DNA of 57,956 bases. It comes from Bacteroides timonensis. Lineage in GTDB: Bacteria > Bacteroidota > Bacteroidia > Bacteroidales > Bacteroidaceae. Position numbers and translations under genes: made by a program. Numbering within the stretch: position 1 is the stretch's first letter; the number at the start of each line of letters is the position of its first letter. The DNA is taken from contig NZ_CBVI010000042.1 in NCBI RefSeq assembly GCF_000513195.1, positions 1 to 57,956 on the forward strand, read 5' to 3'. The notes under the pieces were generated by a model. That model searched no databases, had not been told where the DNA came from, and was given only the letters and a program-made list of their open reading frames with translations. Positions 25,274 to 34,885 of this stretch are shown piece by piece.

Positions 25274-27115
25274 TTAAGACAGAGACTGCATATCATTCAA
25301 ACGCTTATAGTATCCGTCCTTCTCCAACAAAGCCTCGTGCCTGCCGCGTTCCACAATTTCTCCTTCATAGAGTACGCAGATTTCATCTGCATTTTTAATA
25401 GTAGAAAGACGGTGGGCAATAGCAATTGTAGTACGGGTTTTCATCAAACGCTCCAGAGCTTCCTGCACCAGACGTTCGGATTCCGTATCGAGAGCAGAAG
25501 TAGCCTCATCAAGAATAAGAATAGGCGGATTCTTCAAAATAGCGCGGGCAATACTGATACGCTGACGCTGTCCTCCGGAAAGCTTGCCACCACGATCACC
25601 GATATTTGTGTTGTATCCATGCTCTGTCTCCATAATGAAATCGTGCGCATTGGCAATCTTCGCCGCCTCCATTACCTGCTCCAGTGTGGCGTTTTCCACA
25701 CCAAATGCTATGTTATTAAAGAATGTATCATTAAACAGGATCGCTTCCTGATTTACATTTCCTATCAGGCCACGCAAATCATGAATACGGAAATTCTTGG
25801 TACTAACGCCATCAATCATGATTTCACCGAAATGTATGTCATGGTAACGCGGAAGTAAATCTACCAGCGTAGATTTTCCCGATCCGGACTGCCCAACCAA
25901 CGCAATCGTCTGCCCCTTCGGAACAACCAGATTGATATGTTTCAGAACTTCCCTCTTCCCATCATAACTGAAAGAAACATCCTTAAACTCGATTTGCCGA
26001 TTCATGCCATGCAAAGGAAGCGGGTTTACGGGTTCCTTAATAGGATTCTCAGCCTTCAGAATCTTATCCACACGTTCCATGGAGGCCAGACCTTTCGGAA
26101 TGTTGTATCCTGCTTTTGCAAAATCCTTCAACGGATTTATGATGCTATACAGAATAACCATATAAAAAATGAACGTCGGGGCTTCCAGCGAAGAATGCTC
26201 ATCACCCAAAATCAACATACCGCCAAACCAAAGCACCAATACAATCAAAAGCGTTCCCAGGAACTCACTCATCGGATGAGCCAACGCCTGACGAACGGCC
26301 ACTTTATTGGTCGCATCACGCAGTTCATTACTACATCTGGTAAAGCGATCCACCATTTTATCTTCTGCAATAAAGGCTTTAATGATACGCAAGCCACCCA
26401 GAGTTTCTTCCAGCTGTGACATGGTGTCACTCCATTTGCCCTGCGCTTCCAAAGACTGGCGTTTCAGCTTCTTGCCGACCTTCCCCATCAACCAGCCCAT
26501 TCCGGGAAGTACTACGATGGTGAACAGGGTCAACTGCCAACTGGTTATAATCAGTGTTGTAAAATAGAACAGAATCAAAATCGGATTTTTCAGCAACATA
26601 TCCAACGAACTGGTAATGGAGTTTTCTATTTCTCCCACATCACCACTCATACGGGCAATGATATCTCCTTTCCGTTCCTGAGAGAAAAAACCAAGTGGTA
26701 AGTGCATTACTTTCGAATAGACCATGATACGGATATCACGAACAACTCCTGTACGCAAAGGAATCATTACCGCAGAAGAACCGAAGTAGCAGGAAGTTTT
26801 CAGCATCGTCATGAGAGCAAGGAAAAGCCCCATAAACAGAAGCGTCATTATCGGGCCATGCACCTCTATCAACCGAGTAACATAGTAATAGAAGTTATTT
26901 ATTGCTACATCTTTCAAATCATCGCTGCCCCACTCCATATAATGGTATACTTTCTCCCCGCTACCTGTCTTGAACAGGATATTCAGGATTGGAATCAACA
27001 AAGTGAATGAGAATACATTGAAAACAGCCGATAAAACATTGAGCACGATTGCCCATCCTATATACTTCTTATACGGCGACACAAAACGTCGCATCAATTG
27101 CAGGAATTCCTTCAT
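25274..27115 (-). CDS. ABC exporter, MsbA-like (fused membrane and ATPase domains)
   Basis: A 613-aa half-transporter. The N-terminal type I exporter domain (about 1-340) has the usual six helices, and the ATPase domain has Walker A GQSGSGKST, the signature LSGGQRQRISIARAI, Walker B ILILDEATSALD and the H-loop IAHRLSTI. It dimerises in the inner membrane and flips lipids, lipid A or drugs; the MsbA group is most likely from size and end-to-end similarity, but the substrate is not certain. It has a TATCTTTG -7 element 28 bp upstream. Confidence 0.88.
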   Translation of the reverse strand: MKEFLQLMRRFVSPYKKYIGWAIVLNVLSAVFNVFSFTLLIPILNILFKTGSGEKVYHYMEWGSDDLKDVAINNFYYYVTRLIEVHGPIMTLLFMGLFLALMTMLKTSCYFGSSAVMIPLRTGVVRDIRIMVYSKVMHLPLGFFSQERKGDIIARMSGDVGEIENSITSSLDMLLKNPILILFYFTTLIITSWQLTLFTIVVLPGMGWLMGKVGKKLKRQSLEAQGKWSDTMSQLEETLGGLRIIKAFIAEDKMVDRFTRCSNELRDATNKVAVRQALAHPMSEFLGTLLIVLVLWFGGMLILGDEHSSLEAPTFIFYMVILYSIINPLKDFAKAGYNIPKGLASMERVDKILKAENPIKEPVNPLPLHGMNRQIEFKDVSFSYDGKREVLKHINLVVPKGQTIALVGQSGSGKSTLVDLLPRYHDIHFGEIMIDGVSTKNFRIHDLRGLIGNVNQEAILFNDTFFNNIAFGVENATLEQVMEAAKIANAHDFIMETEHGYNTNIGDRGGKLSGGQRQRISIARAILKNPPILILDEATSALDTESERLVQEALERLMKTRTTIAIAHRLSTIKNADEICVLYEGEIVERGRHEALLEKDGYYKRLNDMQSLS

Positions 27116-27142
27116 TGCTTGGGATTTAACGAATTAAGGGTG

Positions 27143-27150
27143 CAAAGATA
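27143..27150 (-). promoter_or_regulatory. -7 element (TATCTTTG) of the ABC exporter gene
   Basis: The minus strand reads TATCTTTG, 28 bp before the start at 27115, matching TAnnTTTG. Confidence 0.6.
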
Positions 27151-27276
27151 CAAGAAATATCTTTAAGTTAAAGAAGATATATCCAATATTAACGAGATTT
27201 ATCCATACAAGCCCCGACAAATAAGTTCTGTAGTTCATTTATATAGCACACGGAGTGATATCGGAAAAATATATTG

Positions 27277-27284
27277 TATCTTTG
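27277..27284 (+). promoter_or_regulatory. -7 element (TATCTTTG) of the sulfatase-like gene
   Basis: TATCTTTG lies 29 bp before the start at 27313. No clear -33 TTTG is seen at the usual distance. Confidence 0.55.
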
Positions 27285-27312
27285 CGCCCGGATATAAAAC
27301 AAACGCTTTATT

Positions 27313-29076
27313 ATGACAAAGATCGATAAGTCCGTACTGACATTCGGAATCACTATTTTCCTGAAATTCATGTTATTCGACATACTATGGTGTATCCCGA
27401 CTACTTTTGCTTCCCTTTCTACAGTTGAATGTTATACAACAAAACTGATAGCCACACTTATATTACTTATTCCTTACGCCTTCTTCCGTATGTGGAAAAC
27501 AGAGGCGTTCATCATGTTCCTGCTGGATTTCCTGCTGATAGCCAATCTTATGTACTTCAGAACCTATTATACCGCCATTCCTCTGAACAGCTACGGATTA
27601 TCAGGAAACTTAGCCGATTTCACCGGAAGCGTTTTCGACTCTCTTCGCTGGTATGATATACTTTTCCCATTATCCACCCTTGCAGCTGCCGTCATTCATC
27701 GGCGTACAAAAACCGCACATCAGAAGCGTCCCGCACCGGTGCTTGCTTATTCCGTGGTACTTGCAGTTATCATCTGCATCTTTGGCACAGTGACCCTGAT
27801 TAAAGGCGGATTTTCAAATGCATACAAGGAATATCGCGACAAAGCATATTTCTGTTCAAGCGGACCTTCTCTCTATACCATTTTCGGTAGCCTTTGCTAT
27901 GATCTGGTAGGTCAGCAACAAAGGTTAACCCCTGAGCTGGAAGCAAAGATAGAAGAATGGTTAAGTAAAAAGCCCAAACACGAAGTTGCCCTGCCGGACA
28001 GTAGTACTAATCGCCGCACCAATTGTATCATCATTCTGGCAGAATCATTGGAGAGCTGGGTATTGGAGAAAGAAGTGGAAGGACAAGAAATCACCCCTTA
28101 CCTGAACAAACTTCTGAAAGACTCCACCACCATCTATGCCCCACACGTACTGACACAGGTAAAAGGCGGACGCTCCATAGATGCCCAACTCATGCTCTGT
28201 ACCGGATTGCTGCCCATCAACAGCGGCACATACAGCAGCCAATACCCCAATCATGTCTATCCTTCGTTGCAGAAAGCCATGCACGAAAAGAATCATTCGC
28301 GCAACTATCTGCTCACCATAGATAAGATATCCACCTGGAATCAAGGTCCCATAGCCCAAAGTTTCGGTATGGATACCATTATCGCCTATCACGACTTCGA
28401 ACTGACGGAAGCTTTCGGCACGCACAAACGTACCGGAGACGGCTCATTCTTTGCCCAATGCCAGGAAAAGATAGAAAAAGGGGAGATCTGGAAAGAAGGG
28501 GAAAATGCATATATGCAGCTTATTACCTATTCCGGTCATGCTCCATTCATATTACCGGAATATTTGAGAGAGATTTCATTCTCCTCCAACATTCCGGAAA
28601 AGATGGGTAATTATATGATCACTGCCCGCTACACGGATAAGGCTATCGGTAAATTCGTGGAGTATCTGAAAACGCTCCCTCAATATAAGGAAACGCTGAT
28701 TGTAATTACAGGAGATCACGAAGGGTTAGCGTCTTATCGTGCAGAGCTATGCGAAAGTCCCGGTGGCAAAGGTATCGTGTCCGACAAGCAGTTTACTCCT
28801 TTCATCGTTGTCAACTCTCCCATAGGTATGCGTTACGATGAAGTGATGGGGCAAATAGATATGTATCCCACCCTGCTGAACCTACTTCAACTTGACGATT
28901 ATTATTGGACCGGACTGGGAGAAAGTATTCTCAATCCTAAAAAGAAAGGATTCGCCGTAGGTTCACAGATGAACGTGGAAGGGAAAGGGTATAGTCCGGA
29001 AGATGTGGAGTTTGCAAAGAAGGCATATGATATTTCGGATGAGATGATACGGTTTAATTATTTCGGAGGAAAGTAA
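27313..29076 (+). CDS. LTA synthase-like membrane sulfatase-fold protein
   Basis: A 587-aa membrane enzyme. About five transmembrane helices occupy the first 170 residues and the rest (about 235-560) is an extracellular sulfatase/alkaline-phosphatase fold with the conserved start IIILAESLESWV, the motif VKGGRSIDAQLMLCTGLLP that holds the nucleophile region, SGHAPF and TGDHEG. In Gram-negative bacteria members transfer phosphoglycerol or phosphoethanolamine to glycans and lipid A. In Bacteroides the acceptor is not known. It is divergent from the ABC exporter, with separate promoters in the 200-bp gap. Confidence 0.85.
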   Translation: MTKIDKSVLTFGITIFLKFMLFDILWCIPTTFASLSTVECYTTKLIATLILLIPYAFFRMWKTEAFIMFLLDFLLIANLMYFRTYYTAIPLNSYGLSGNLADFTGSVFDSLRWYDILFPLSTLAAAVIHRRTKTAHQKRPAPVLAYSVVLAVIICIFGTVTLIKGGFSNAYKEYRDKAYFCSSGPSLYTIFGSLCYDLVGQQQRLTPELEAKIEEWLSKKPKHEVALPDSSTNRRTNCIIILAESLESWVLEKEVEGQEITPYLNKLLKDSTTIYAPHVLTQVKGGRSIDAQLMLCTGLLPINSGTYSSQYPNHVYPSLQKAMHEKNHSRNYLLTIDKISTWNQGPIAQSFGMDTIIAYHDFELTEAFGTHKRTGDGSFFAQCQEKIEKGEIWKEGENAYMQLITYSGHAPFILPEYLREISFSSNIPEKMGNYMITARYTDKAIGKFVEYLKTLPQYKETLIVITGDHEGLASYRAELCESPGGKGIVSDKQFTPFIVVNSPIGMRYDEVMGQIDMYPTLLNLLQLDDYYWTGLGESILNPKKKGFAVGSQMNVEGKGYSPEDVEFAKKAYDISDEMIRFNYFGGK

Positions 29077-29115
29077 GATAATAAAGAAAGCGTTCCGTGT
29101 TTTTAAGAATCTTTG

Positions 29116-29147
29116 TTTGGAGAAACAGCAGAAAGGGCGTACCTTTG
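29116..29147 (+). promoter_or_regulatory. Full Bacteroides promoter of the AAA-ATPase gene
   Basis: TTTG (29116-29119), 20 bp, TACCTTTG (29140-29147). This fixes the start at 29186 rather than at the in-frame ATG at 29117, which lies upstream of the promoter. Confidence 0.75.
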
Positions 29148-29185
29148 TTTGCATTCAAAGCAAACTTTTAAAAAGGGCATCAGTT

Positions 29186-30940
29186 ATGGAAGAATATATA
29201 GCACCCAAAAGGAAACGCATCCCCTACGGCATGATGAACTTCGCCGTGATTCGCCGCGACGATTGTTATTATGTAGACAAGACCCGGTTTATTCCCATAA
29301 TAGAAAATGCGGATAAGTTTTTCTTCTTCATCCGACCTCGTCGTTTCGGCAAAAGTTTGACAGTAAGCATGCTGCAACACTATTACGATATAGCCGCCAA
29401 GGATAAGTTTGATGCTTTGTTTGGCGATCTTTACATCGGGAAATACCCTACGCGTGATCGCAACAGCTATCTGGTGCTCTATCTCAACTTCTCAGGAATT
29501 GTTGGTGAACTGCACAATTATCGTAAAGGACTGGATGCACATTGCCAAACTATGTTCGACTACTTTTGCGATATCTATGCCGATTATCTTCCTCAAGGTA
29601 TCAAGGAAAAACTGGATGAGAAAGAAGGAGCGGTAGAACAATTTGAATATTTGTTTACGGAATGTAACAAAACCAACCAACGAATCTATCTCTTCATCGA
29701 CGAATACGACCACTTCACCAACGCCATCCTCGCCGATCCCGAAAGCTTGCACCGCTACACCAACGAGACACATGGCGAAGGCTATCTGCGCGCATTCTTC
29801 AACAAGGTGAAAGCAGGAACCTATTCCAGCATCGAGCGTTGTTTCATCACAGGCGTCAGTCCCGTTACGATGGACGACCTCACCAGCGGATTCAATATCG
29901 GCACTAACTACTCCCTCTCTCCCAAATTCAATGAAATGATAGGATTCACGGAAGAGGAAGTACGGCAAATGCTGACGTATTATTCTACCACCAGCCACTT
30001 CAACCACACTGTGGACGAGCTGCTGGATATGATGAAACCGTGGTACGACAACTATTGCTTTGCACAGGGACGTTATGGTGAAACCACCATGTACAACTCT
30101 AATATGGTGCTCTATTTTGTAAAAAACTACCTCGATAATGACGGCAAAGCACCGCAGAATATGATAGAGAGCAACATCCGTATCGATTATGAGAAGTTGC
30201 GCATGCTCATCCGCAAGGACAAGGAGTTCGCCCACGATGCTTCCATCATCCAGACTTTAGTGAACCAGGGTTATATTACCGGAGACTTAAAAGATAGTTT
30301 TCCTGCCACCAATATTACCAACCCGGGCAACTTCGTGAGTCTACTCTATTATTTCGGTATGCTCACCATCAGTGGTACGCATGAAGGTAAAACCAAACTT
30401 ACCATTCCCAATCAAGTAGTCCGTGAACAACTCTACACCTACCTGCTGAGTACCTATGATGAAGCTGACCTTAATTTCAGCAGTTACGAAAAGAGCGAAC
30501 TGTCCAGTTCCCTCGCCTATCGGGGAGATTGGCTAGCCTATTTCGGCTACATTGCCGACTGTCTGAAACGTTATGCCTCCCAGCGTGACAAACAGAAAGG
30601 AGAATTCTTTGTCCACGGCTTCACTCTTGCCATGACGGCTCAGAATCGTTTCTATCGTCCCATTTCAGAGCAGGATACACAAGCCGGCTATGTCGATATA
30701 TTTCTCTGCCCATTGCTGGAAATCTATTCCGACATGAAACACAGTTACATTGTAGAACTGAAGTATGCCAAGTATAAAGATCCCGAAAGCCGTGTGGAGG
30801 AGTTGCGTCAGGAAGCAATTGCCCAAGCCAACCGCTATGCCGATACGGAAACGGTGAAAAATGCTGTCGGCAACACAAAGCTGCATAAAATTGTAGTGGT
30901 GTATAAAGGGATGGATATGCCTGTATGTGAAGAGGTATAA
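29186..30940 (+). CDS. AAA-ATPase-like protein with C-terminal PD-(D/E)XK nuclease domain
   Basis: A 584-aa protein of the family widely repeated in Bacteroides genomes. The N-terminal part (MEEYIAPKRKRIPYGMMNF) leads to a P-loop RPRRFGKS (50-57), a Walker-B-like LFIDEYD and a C-terminal PD-(D/E)XK_9-like nuclease region with YVDIFL and VELKYAK. The cellular role is unknown; nucleic-acid processing or defence is suspected for the family. I start at 29186 because the promoter lies between the two candidate starts. Its codon use and single-gene layout suggest a mobile paralog. Confidence 0.85.
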   Translation: MEEYIAPKRKRIPYGMMNFAVIRRDDCYYVDKTRFIPIIENADKFFFFIRPRRFGKSLTVSMLQHYYDIAAKDKFDALFGDLYIGKYPTRDRNSYLVLYLNFSGIVGELHNYRKGLDAHCQTMFDYFCDIYADYLPQGIKEKLDEKEGAVEQFEYLFTECNKTNQRIYLFIDEYDHFTNAILADPESLHRYTNETHGEGYLRAFFNKVKAGTYSSIERCFITGVSPVTMDDLTSGFNIGTNYSLSPKFNEMIGFTEEEVRQMLTYYSTTSHFNHTVDELLDMMKPWYDNYCFAQGRYGETTMYNSNMVLYFVKNYLDNDGKAPQNMIESNIRIDYEKLRMLIRKDKEFAHDASIIQTLVNQGYITGDLKDSFPATNITNPGNFVSLLYYFGMLTISGTHEGKTKLTIPNQVVREQLYTYLLSTYDEADLNFSSYEKSELSSSLAYRGDWLAYFGYIADCLKRYASQRDKQKGEFFVHGFTLAMTAQNRFYRPISEQDTQAGYVDIFLCPLLEIYSDMKHSYIVELKYAKYKDPESRVEELRQEAIAQANRYADTETVKNAVGNTKLHKIVVVYKGMDMPVCEEV

Positions 30941-31188
30941 TCAATATAGAAAACCAACAATCCAGATTGGCAATTTATGCCGATAAGGGGTTTCTATATC
31001 ATCTGCCAATATGAAAGTCCTTGCATCTCATAGGAAATACAACACTTGGATAAGTCGGCAACCGCATTCAGTATATTAAATAAAGAAGATGTACTAAATA
31101 CAACTCGCAAATCAGGATACATATCATAAATCTCCTTTATTTCTTTGCTCCATTCTTATATTATAAATTCAGACTACAATTATAAGCA
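30941..31188. other. Intergenic region without a recognised gene
   Basis: Between the AAA-ATPase stop and the repeat array that precedes the convergent subtilase stop. AT-rich. I find no reading frame worth calling and no strong terminator. The sequence may include a decayed gene end, but nothing is recognisable. Confidence 0.5.
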
Positions 31189-31243
31189 TTTGCTGTTTGC
31201 AAACAGCAAAAAAGGAAGAATTTTGCTGTTTACAGACAGCACT
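31189..31243. repeat. 11-bp phased inverted repeats, TTTGCTGTTTG / CAAACAGCAAA
   Basis: Five contiguous 11-bp blocks: TTTGCTGTTTG, its perfect complement CAAACAGCAAA, a spacer AAAGGAAGAAT, then TTTGCTGTTTA and CAGACAGCACT, a degenerate second pair. The first pair is a perfect 22-bp palindrome. The array ends 5 bp before the stop codon of the subtilase gene on the minus strand, between convergent genes. Confidence 0.82.
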
Positions 31244-31248
31244 TACCA

Positions 31249-32895
31249 TTATTCCTCCTGCATAGCCTCAATTAAATCTATGGCTTTCTGAATATCAACA
31301 ATACCACAACCATAAGGCAGTTCCGGAACATCATATCTATTTGCTGACTTTTTCAAAATTTCCAATAATTCTTGATTAGTCAGCCAAGGGTAAGCTTGCC
31401 ATAAACAGGCTGCCAACCCACATAGGATAGGGCTTGCATAGGATGTTCCATTTCTAAAATCAATCCTCCCCTCAATATCAATTGTACATGCCGAAGTTCC
31501 AAGAGCTACAACATCAGGCTTCATCCTTCCATCAACAGTCATACCATACGCCGTAAAATCGCCTATCCCACCAGTAGTGGTAACGGAGCCTACCGCCAAT
31601 ACATTAGGAGAGTCTGCCGGAGTCCCAACCCAACTCCCATCATTACCAGCACAACATGCAATAAAAATCCCTTTATTTGCAGCAACATTAGCCGCTCGTG
31701 TTGGCAATGCAGTTTTTCCATCCATCTCTTCATACTCGTGCGAAGGAAAAGGCCATCTATTCCCAGTATAATACAATGAAGTATTCACTACATCTGCCCC
31801 TACACTATCGGCATACTCTATGGCAGCTACCCAATAATCCTCTTCTACCGGATATTCACCGGACAAATCCTCCGAACGTAGAAGCCAATAATTAGCTTCC
31901 GGCGCAGTTCCGATATAATATCCCGGCTTATCGGTCGCCATACAAGCCGTGACCCAAATACCATGCTCATCGCTATTATAAGGGTTCGAGTCTTCATATA
32001 CAAAAGACTTGGCACCTTGAATATGCATAGTATTTAAAGTAGGATTATTAAGCAAATCCATAAATCCTGCATCAATGACTGCAATATCAATACCCTCTCC
32101 TTTGAATCCACGTTCATGCAATATTTGCCCATTATGAAGAATTATATTTCTCCACGCTTCTCCATAACCTTCTGAAGAATAACCTGACATATTTCCTCCT
32201 GTTGAAGAGCTAACCGAAGAAATTATTCGTTTCTGTTTTTCCGTTTCACCTCGCCATACTTTCACGATATCTTCAACAAATGGTAACTTTTTATATTTGT
32301 CAATCTGTTTTTCGTCTTCACATTGCACACAAACAGTTTTCAACCATTTACTTTGGCAAACTATTTTTCCTCCAACCTGTTCTATTTGTTTCAGATAATC
32401 TTTAGATATGGGTAGATCTGAATCATCTATAGCAATATTTCTTTTTCGCCGCCTTTCAATTGCTTTAGCCGATAAAAACTTTTCTGGCTGATTTAATGAA
32501 TAGTCAGTACTGCCTTTATCTTTAAGAATCAGGCGAAATTTATAATTATACTCTTGATACACTGTAATCGGACATATAGCATGAAAACCCTGCACTACAG
32601 CTTCAACTTGTAATCCTGAAATAAACTCATTTTGGAAAATAGCCGTTACTTTACCATCCTCATCTACATTAACCAAATTACTATTTGATTCCCAACGCAC
32701 TTTACTTCCGTCCAATGGAATCCCATTCAATTTAGCTACCAACTGACATGATTCTCCTACAGCCAATACAACTGATGCAGGCTCAATAGTCAACTCGTCT
32801 GTTACAGGAGGTTCTTCTACTACAGCACCTTTCTGACAAGCCGTTAAAAATAAAACGGTACAAATAATATATAAAAATAATCTGAACAGCATCAT
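31249..32895 (-). CDS. Subtilase (S8) lipoprotein with N-terminal Ig-like domain
   Basis: A 548-aa lipoprotein (lipobox LTAC, Cys20). A BIG2-like Ig domain (about 34-112) is followed by a propeptide-like segment (about 118-225), then the S8 catalytic domain with D275 (IAVIDAG), H311 (SDEHG), N418 (CAGNDG) and S485 (RNGTSYASP). All catalytic residues are present. The same plan is seen in many Bacteroides surface proteases. It lies head to tail after the MACPF gene on the same strand with a separate -7. A role in processing or immunity of the neighbouring MACPF protein is possible but unproven. Confidence 0.9.
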   Translation of the reverse strand: MMLFRLFLYIICTVLFLTACQKGAVVEEPPVTDELTIEPASVVLAVGESCQLVAKLNGIPLDGSKVRWESNSNLVNVDEDGKVTAIFQNEFISGLQVEAVVQGFHAICPITVYQEYNYKFRLILKDKGSTDYSLNQPEKFLSAKAIERRRKRNIAIDDSDLPISKDYLKQIEQVGGKIVCQSKWLKTVCVQCEDEKQIDKYKKLPFVEDIVKVWRGETEKQKRIISSVSSSTGGNMSGYSSEGYGEAWRNIILHNGQILHERGFKGEGIDIAVIDAGFMDLLNNPTLNTMHIQGAKSFVYEDSNPYNSDEHGIWVTACMATDKPGYYIGTAPEANYWLLRSEDLSGEYPVEEDYWVAAIEYADSVGADVVNTSLYYTGNRWPFPSHEYEEMDGKTALPTRAANVAANKGIFIACCAGNDGSWVGTPADSPNVLAVGSVTTTGGIGDFTAYGMTVDGRMKPDVVALGTSACTIDIEGRIDFRNGTSYASPILCGLAACLWQAYPWLTNQELLEILKKSANRYDVPELPYGCGIVDIQKAIDLIEAMQEE

Positions 32896-32937
32896 AGATA
32901 ATACTTAATTAATTTCTATCGTTACATTTATCAGAAG

Positions 32938-32945
32938 CAAAGTTA
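32938..32945 (-). promoter_or_regulatory. -7 element (TAACTTTG) of the subtilase gene
   Basis: The minus strand reads TAACTTTG, 43 bp before the start at 32895. The rest of the 298-bp gap to the MACPF stop is AT-rich without other structure. Confidence 0.6.
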
Positions 32946-33193
32946 TTGAATTTTATTATCTTAATAGACGATCCGTACAAAGAATTTGCAAAGTAATAAG
33001 AGAACGGATAAACTGTATTGGAATTAAAAATAAACTTATTCCGCAAAAACATAATTCTAAAAGTGGATGTTGTTTTATCTTTTTTTTTCAAAAACGTACC
33101 ACAATATTTATAGTAATCTAGTTTTCAATCAATTGAATAACCAACTATAAATTATTATTAAAGAAAATCCAAACAGGTTCTTAGAAATATTTT

Positions 33194-34618
33194 TTATTCT
33201 AATGGCAACACATAACATTCAATAGACTCAAATTTATAACTTTCGTAATATCCGAGAATAGTAGTATAAAAATGATCCACCCCATTAAAATATCTATATA
33301 AAGCGATAGCTTCCGGATGCGGCTTAGTATATACATATCCTAATGGTCCCTCAAAACTATATCCAGATATGCCACCAGGATAATAATCTGTTGAGTAAAA
33401 ATGATCTCCCCCATTCCAATACTGATAAAGAGGCACAGTCTCTAGCACCTGTTCTGTATATATACTAAAAACAGGGGCTTCATATATAAGATCACCTGAA
33501 CCATAAGATGGGCTATAGAATGTGCAATAGTAATGCTCTTTGCCATTATAGCTTTGATAAACAAATGATGTATTCAATATTTCTATCTTTTTACTATCAA
33601 TATACCTAAATACAGCCTCCTTTATTTCCTGCTTCTTTATAGGATCAGAAATTAGATCATAAATAGGATACGTAGCATTCCAGTTGACATCAAATAATCT
33701 AGAATGCTGGTCATCAACCGATTCTGTCCATGCTCCCAAATTAATTGTAAAAGTTGGTCCTTGTTCGGGTACAAGCGTAATAGTAGTACCAGAAGTAGAA
33801 CCACCAAGAGCTTTAATATAGCATTCCCAATTAGAATTTTTCTTATTGCGTTCCTCTACTTCCGTTTTGCTCCATGAACCGTGAGCATCAAGTCCAATAT
33901 TACTTAGATTATATTTTGCCCCAGCACTGACAATCTCTGTCTTTTCCGTACTACTATTCTCTTCTATTATAGCTGATTTATAATATGCAGTATATTTCCC
34001 TCCAACTATTATATTAGTCAGAACATGCGTTCCATACATTTCCACAATTCGATCCGCAGAATACTTATTTAAATCTTCAACAAAAGAAGACAACAAATAT
34101 TTAGATAAGGTTTCAATATCTGTATTCAGCAAATATCTTCTTTGCTTTTTAAAAACCTCCGCTCTAGCAAATGAGTATTTTGAAGAATAAGAATATTTTG
34201 AACTTGTTTTGAATCCCGTCGTTATAGTCCCTGAGAAAAAGCCTTCTTTATCTTTTTTCTCAGGTAAAGAACCTACAGAACCACTAAAATTCGTATCGGT
34301 TATTATCTGAGATAAAAAAGATTGCGCATCTGCTCCTGCAAAACATCTTTGATCAATTACCCCTGAAAATTGCTTATCAAATCTATTAGGATTTGCTTTC
34401 ACAAATGCTTCCACATCTAAGATTTTCAACCTTGTTGAATTCTCGCCCATGTATTCATCGGTTATATCATAGCCATAACCTAATACATCATACACTCCAT
34501 CTCCAGCACTCCTTGTTGCTAGATTTGATACTGAAGGTTCAACATTTGGTAAATTTTCTATTTCTGAACAAGAATAGAAAAGAGGCAAAAAGCCCAGTAA
34601 ATAATAAGATTTCTTCAT
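33194..34618 (-). CDS. MACPF-domain lipoprotein, BSAP-like antimicrobial pore protein
   Basis: A 474-aa protein. It has an SPII signal (LFYSC, Cys17), a MACPF domain with the signature YGTHVLTNIIVGGKY (195-209), preceded by the helix-rich region KYSFARAEVFKKQRRYLL that would form one transmembrane hairpin cluster, and at the C end three repeats of about 40 residues (about 351-387, 395-430, 438-472) with the pattern L-Y-x-Y-x-N-G-x-x-H-F-Y-x-T, which is the DUF5648 repeat and a probable target-binding part. Bacteroidales secreted antimicrobial proteins (BSAP) of this type kill sensitive strains by binding an OmpA-like protein or LPS. The gene sits beside an LPS glycan cluster, as BSAP-2 and BSAP-3 do. 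No separate immunity gene is seen. Confidence 0.9.
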   Translation of the reverse strand: MKKSYYLLGFLPLFYSCSEIENLPNVEPSVSNLATRSAGDGVYDVLGYGYDITDEYMGENSTRLKILDVEAFVKANPNRFDKQFSGVIDQRCFAGADAQSFLSQIITDTNFSGSVGSLPEKKDKEGFFSGTITTGFKTSSKYSYSSKYSFARAEVFKKQRRYLLNTDIETLSKYLLSSFVEDLNKYSADRIVEMYGTHVLTNIIVGGKYTAYYKSAIIEENSSTEKTEIVSAGAKYNLSNIGLDAHGSWSKTEVEERNKKNSNWECYIKALGGSTSGTTITLVPEQGPTFTINLGAWTESVDDQHSRLFDVNWNATYPIYDLISDPIKKQEIKEAVFRYIDSKKIEILNTSFVYQSYNGKEHYYCTFYSPSYGSGDLIYEAPVFSIYTEQVLETVPLYQYWNGGDHFYSTDYYPGGISGYSFEGPLGYVYTKPHPEAIALYRYFNGVDHFYTTILGYYESYKFESIECYVLPLE

Positions 34619-34647
34619 AATAGTAATATTAAAAGATTAACAATCAC

Positions 34648-34655
34648 CAAAAGTA
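34648..34655 (-). promoter_or_regulatory. -7 element (TACTTTTG) of the MACPF gene
   Basis: The minus strand reads TACTTTTG, 30 bp before the start at 34618. Confidence 0.55.
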
Positions 34656-34688
34656 AGAAAAATTATCATTTCATTCAACTTAAAAGAG

Positions 34689-34704
34689 CATGTTTATAAA
34701 CATG
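34689..34704. promoter_or_regulatory. Perfect 16-bp palindrome upstream of the MACPF promoter
   Basis: CATGTTTATAAACATG is fully symmetric and lies about 35-50 bp upstream of the -7 element, an activator-like position. It may be the site of a dimeric regulator. Confidence 0.5.
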
Positions 34705-34885
34705 GCAATCATATATAGAATTTGAATCAACTTGCCTTATGAAACCTTAAGACTAAGCATAGACACAGTACATTTTTAAACAACAACATAAACAACAAGC
34801 TAAGCAAGACATAAAAACAACATTATTTTTCACATCTTACATTTTCAGCAACTCAACTAAAACCTTTCTAAAACCAATAAAAAGT

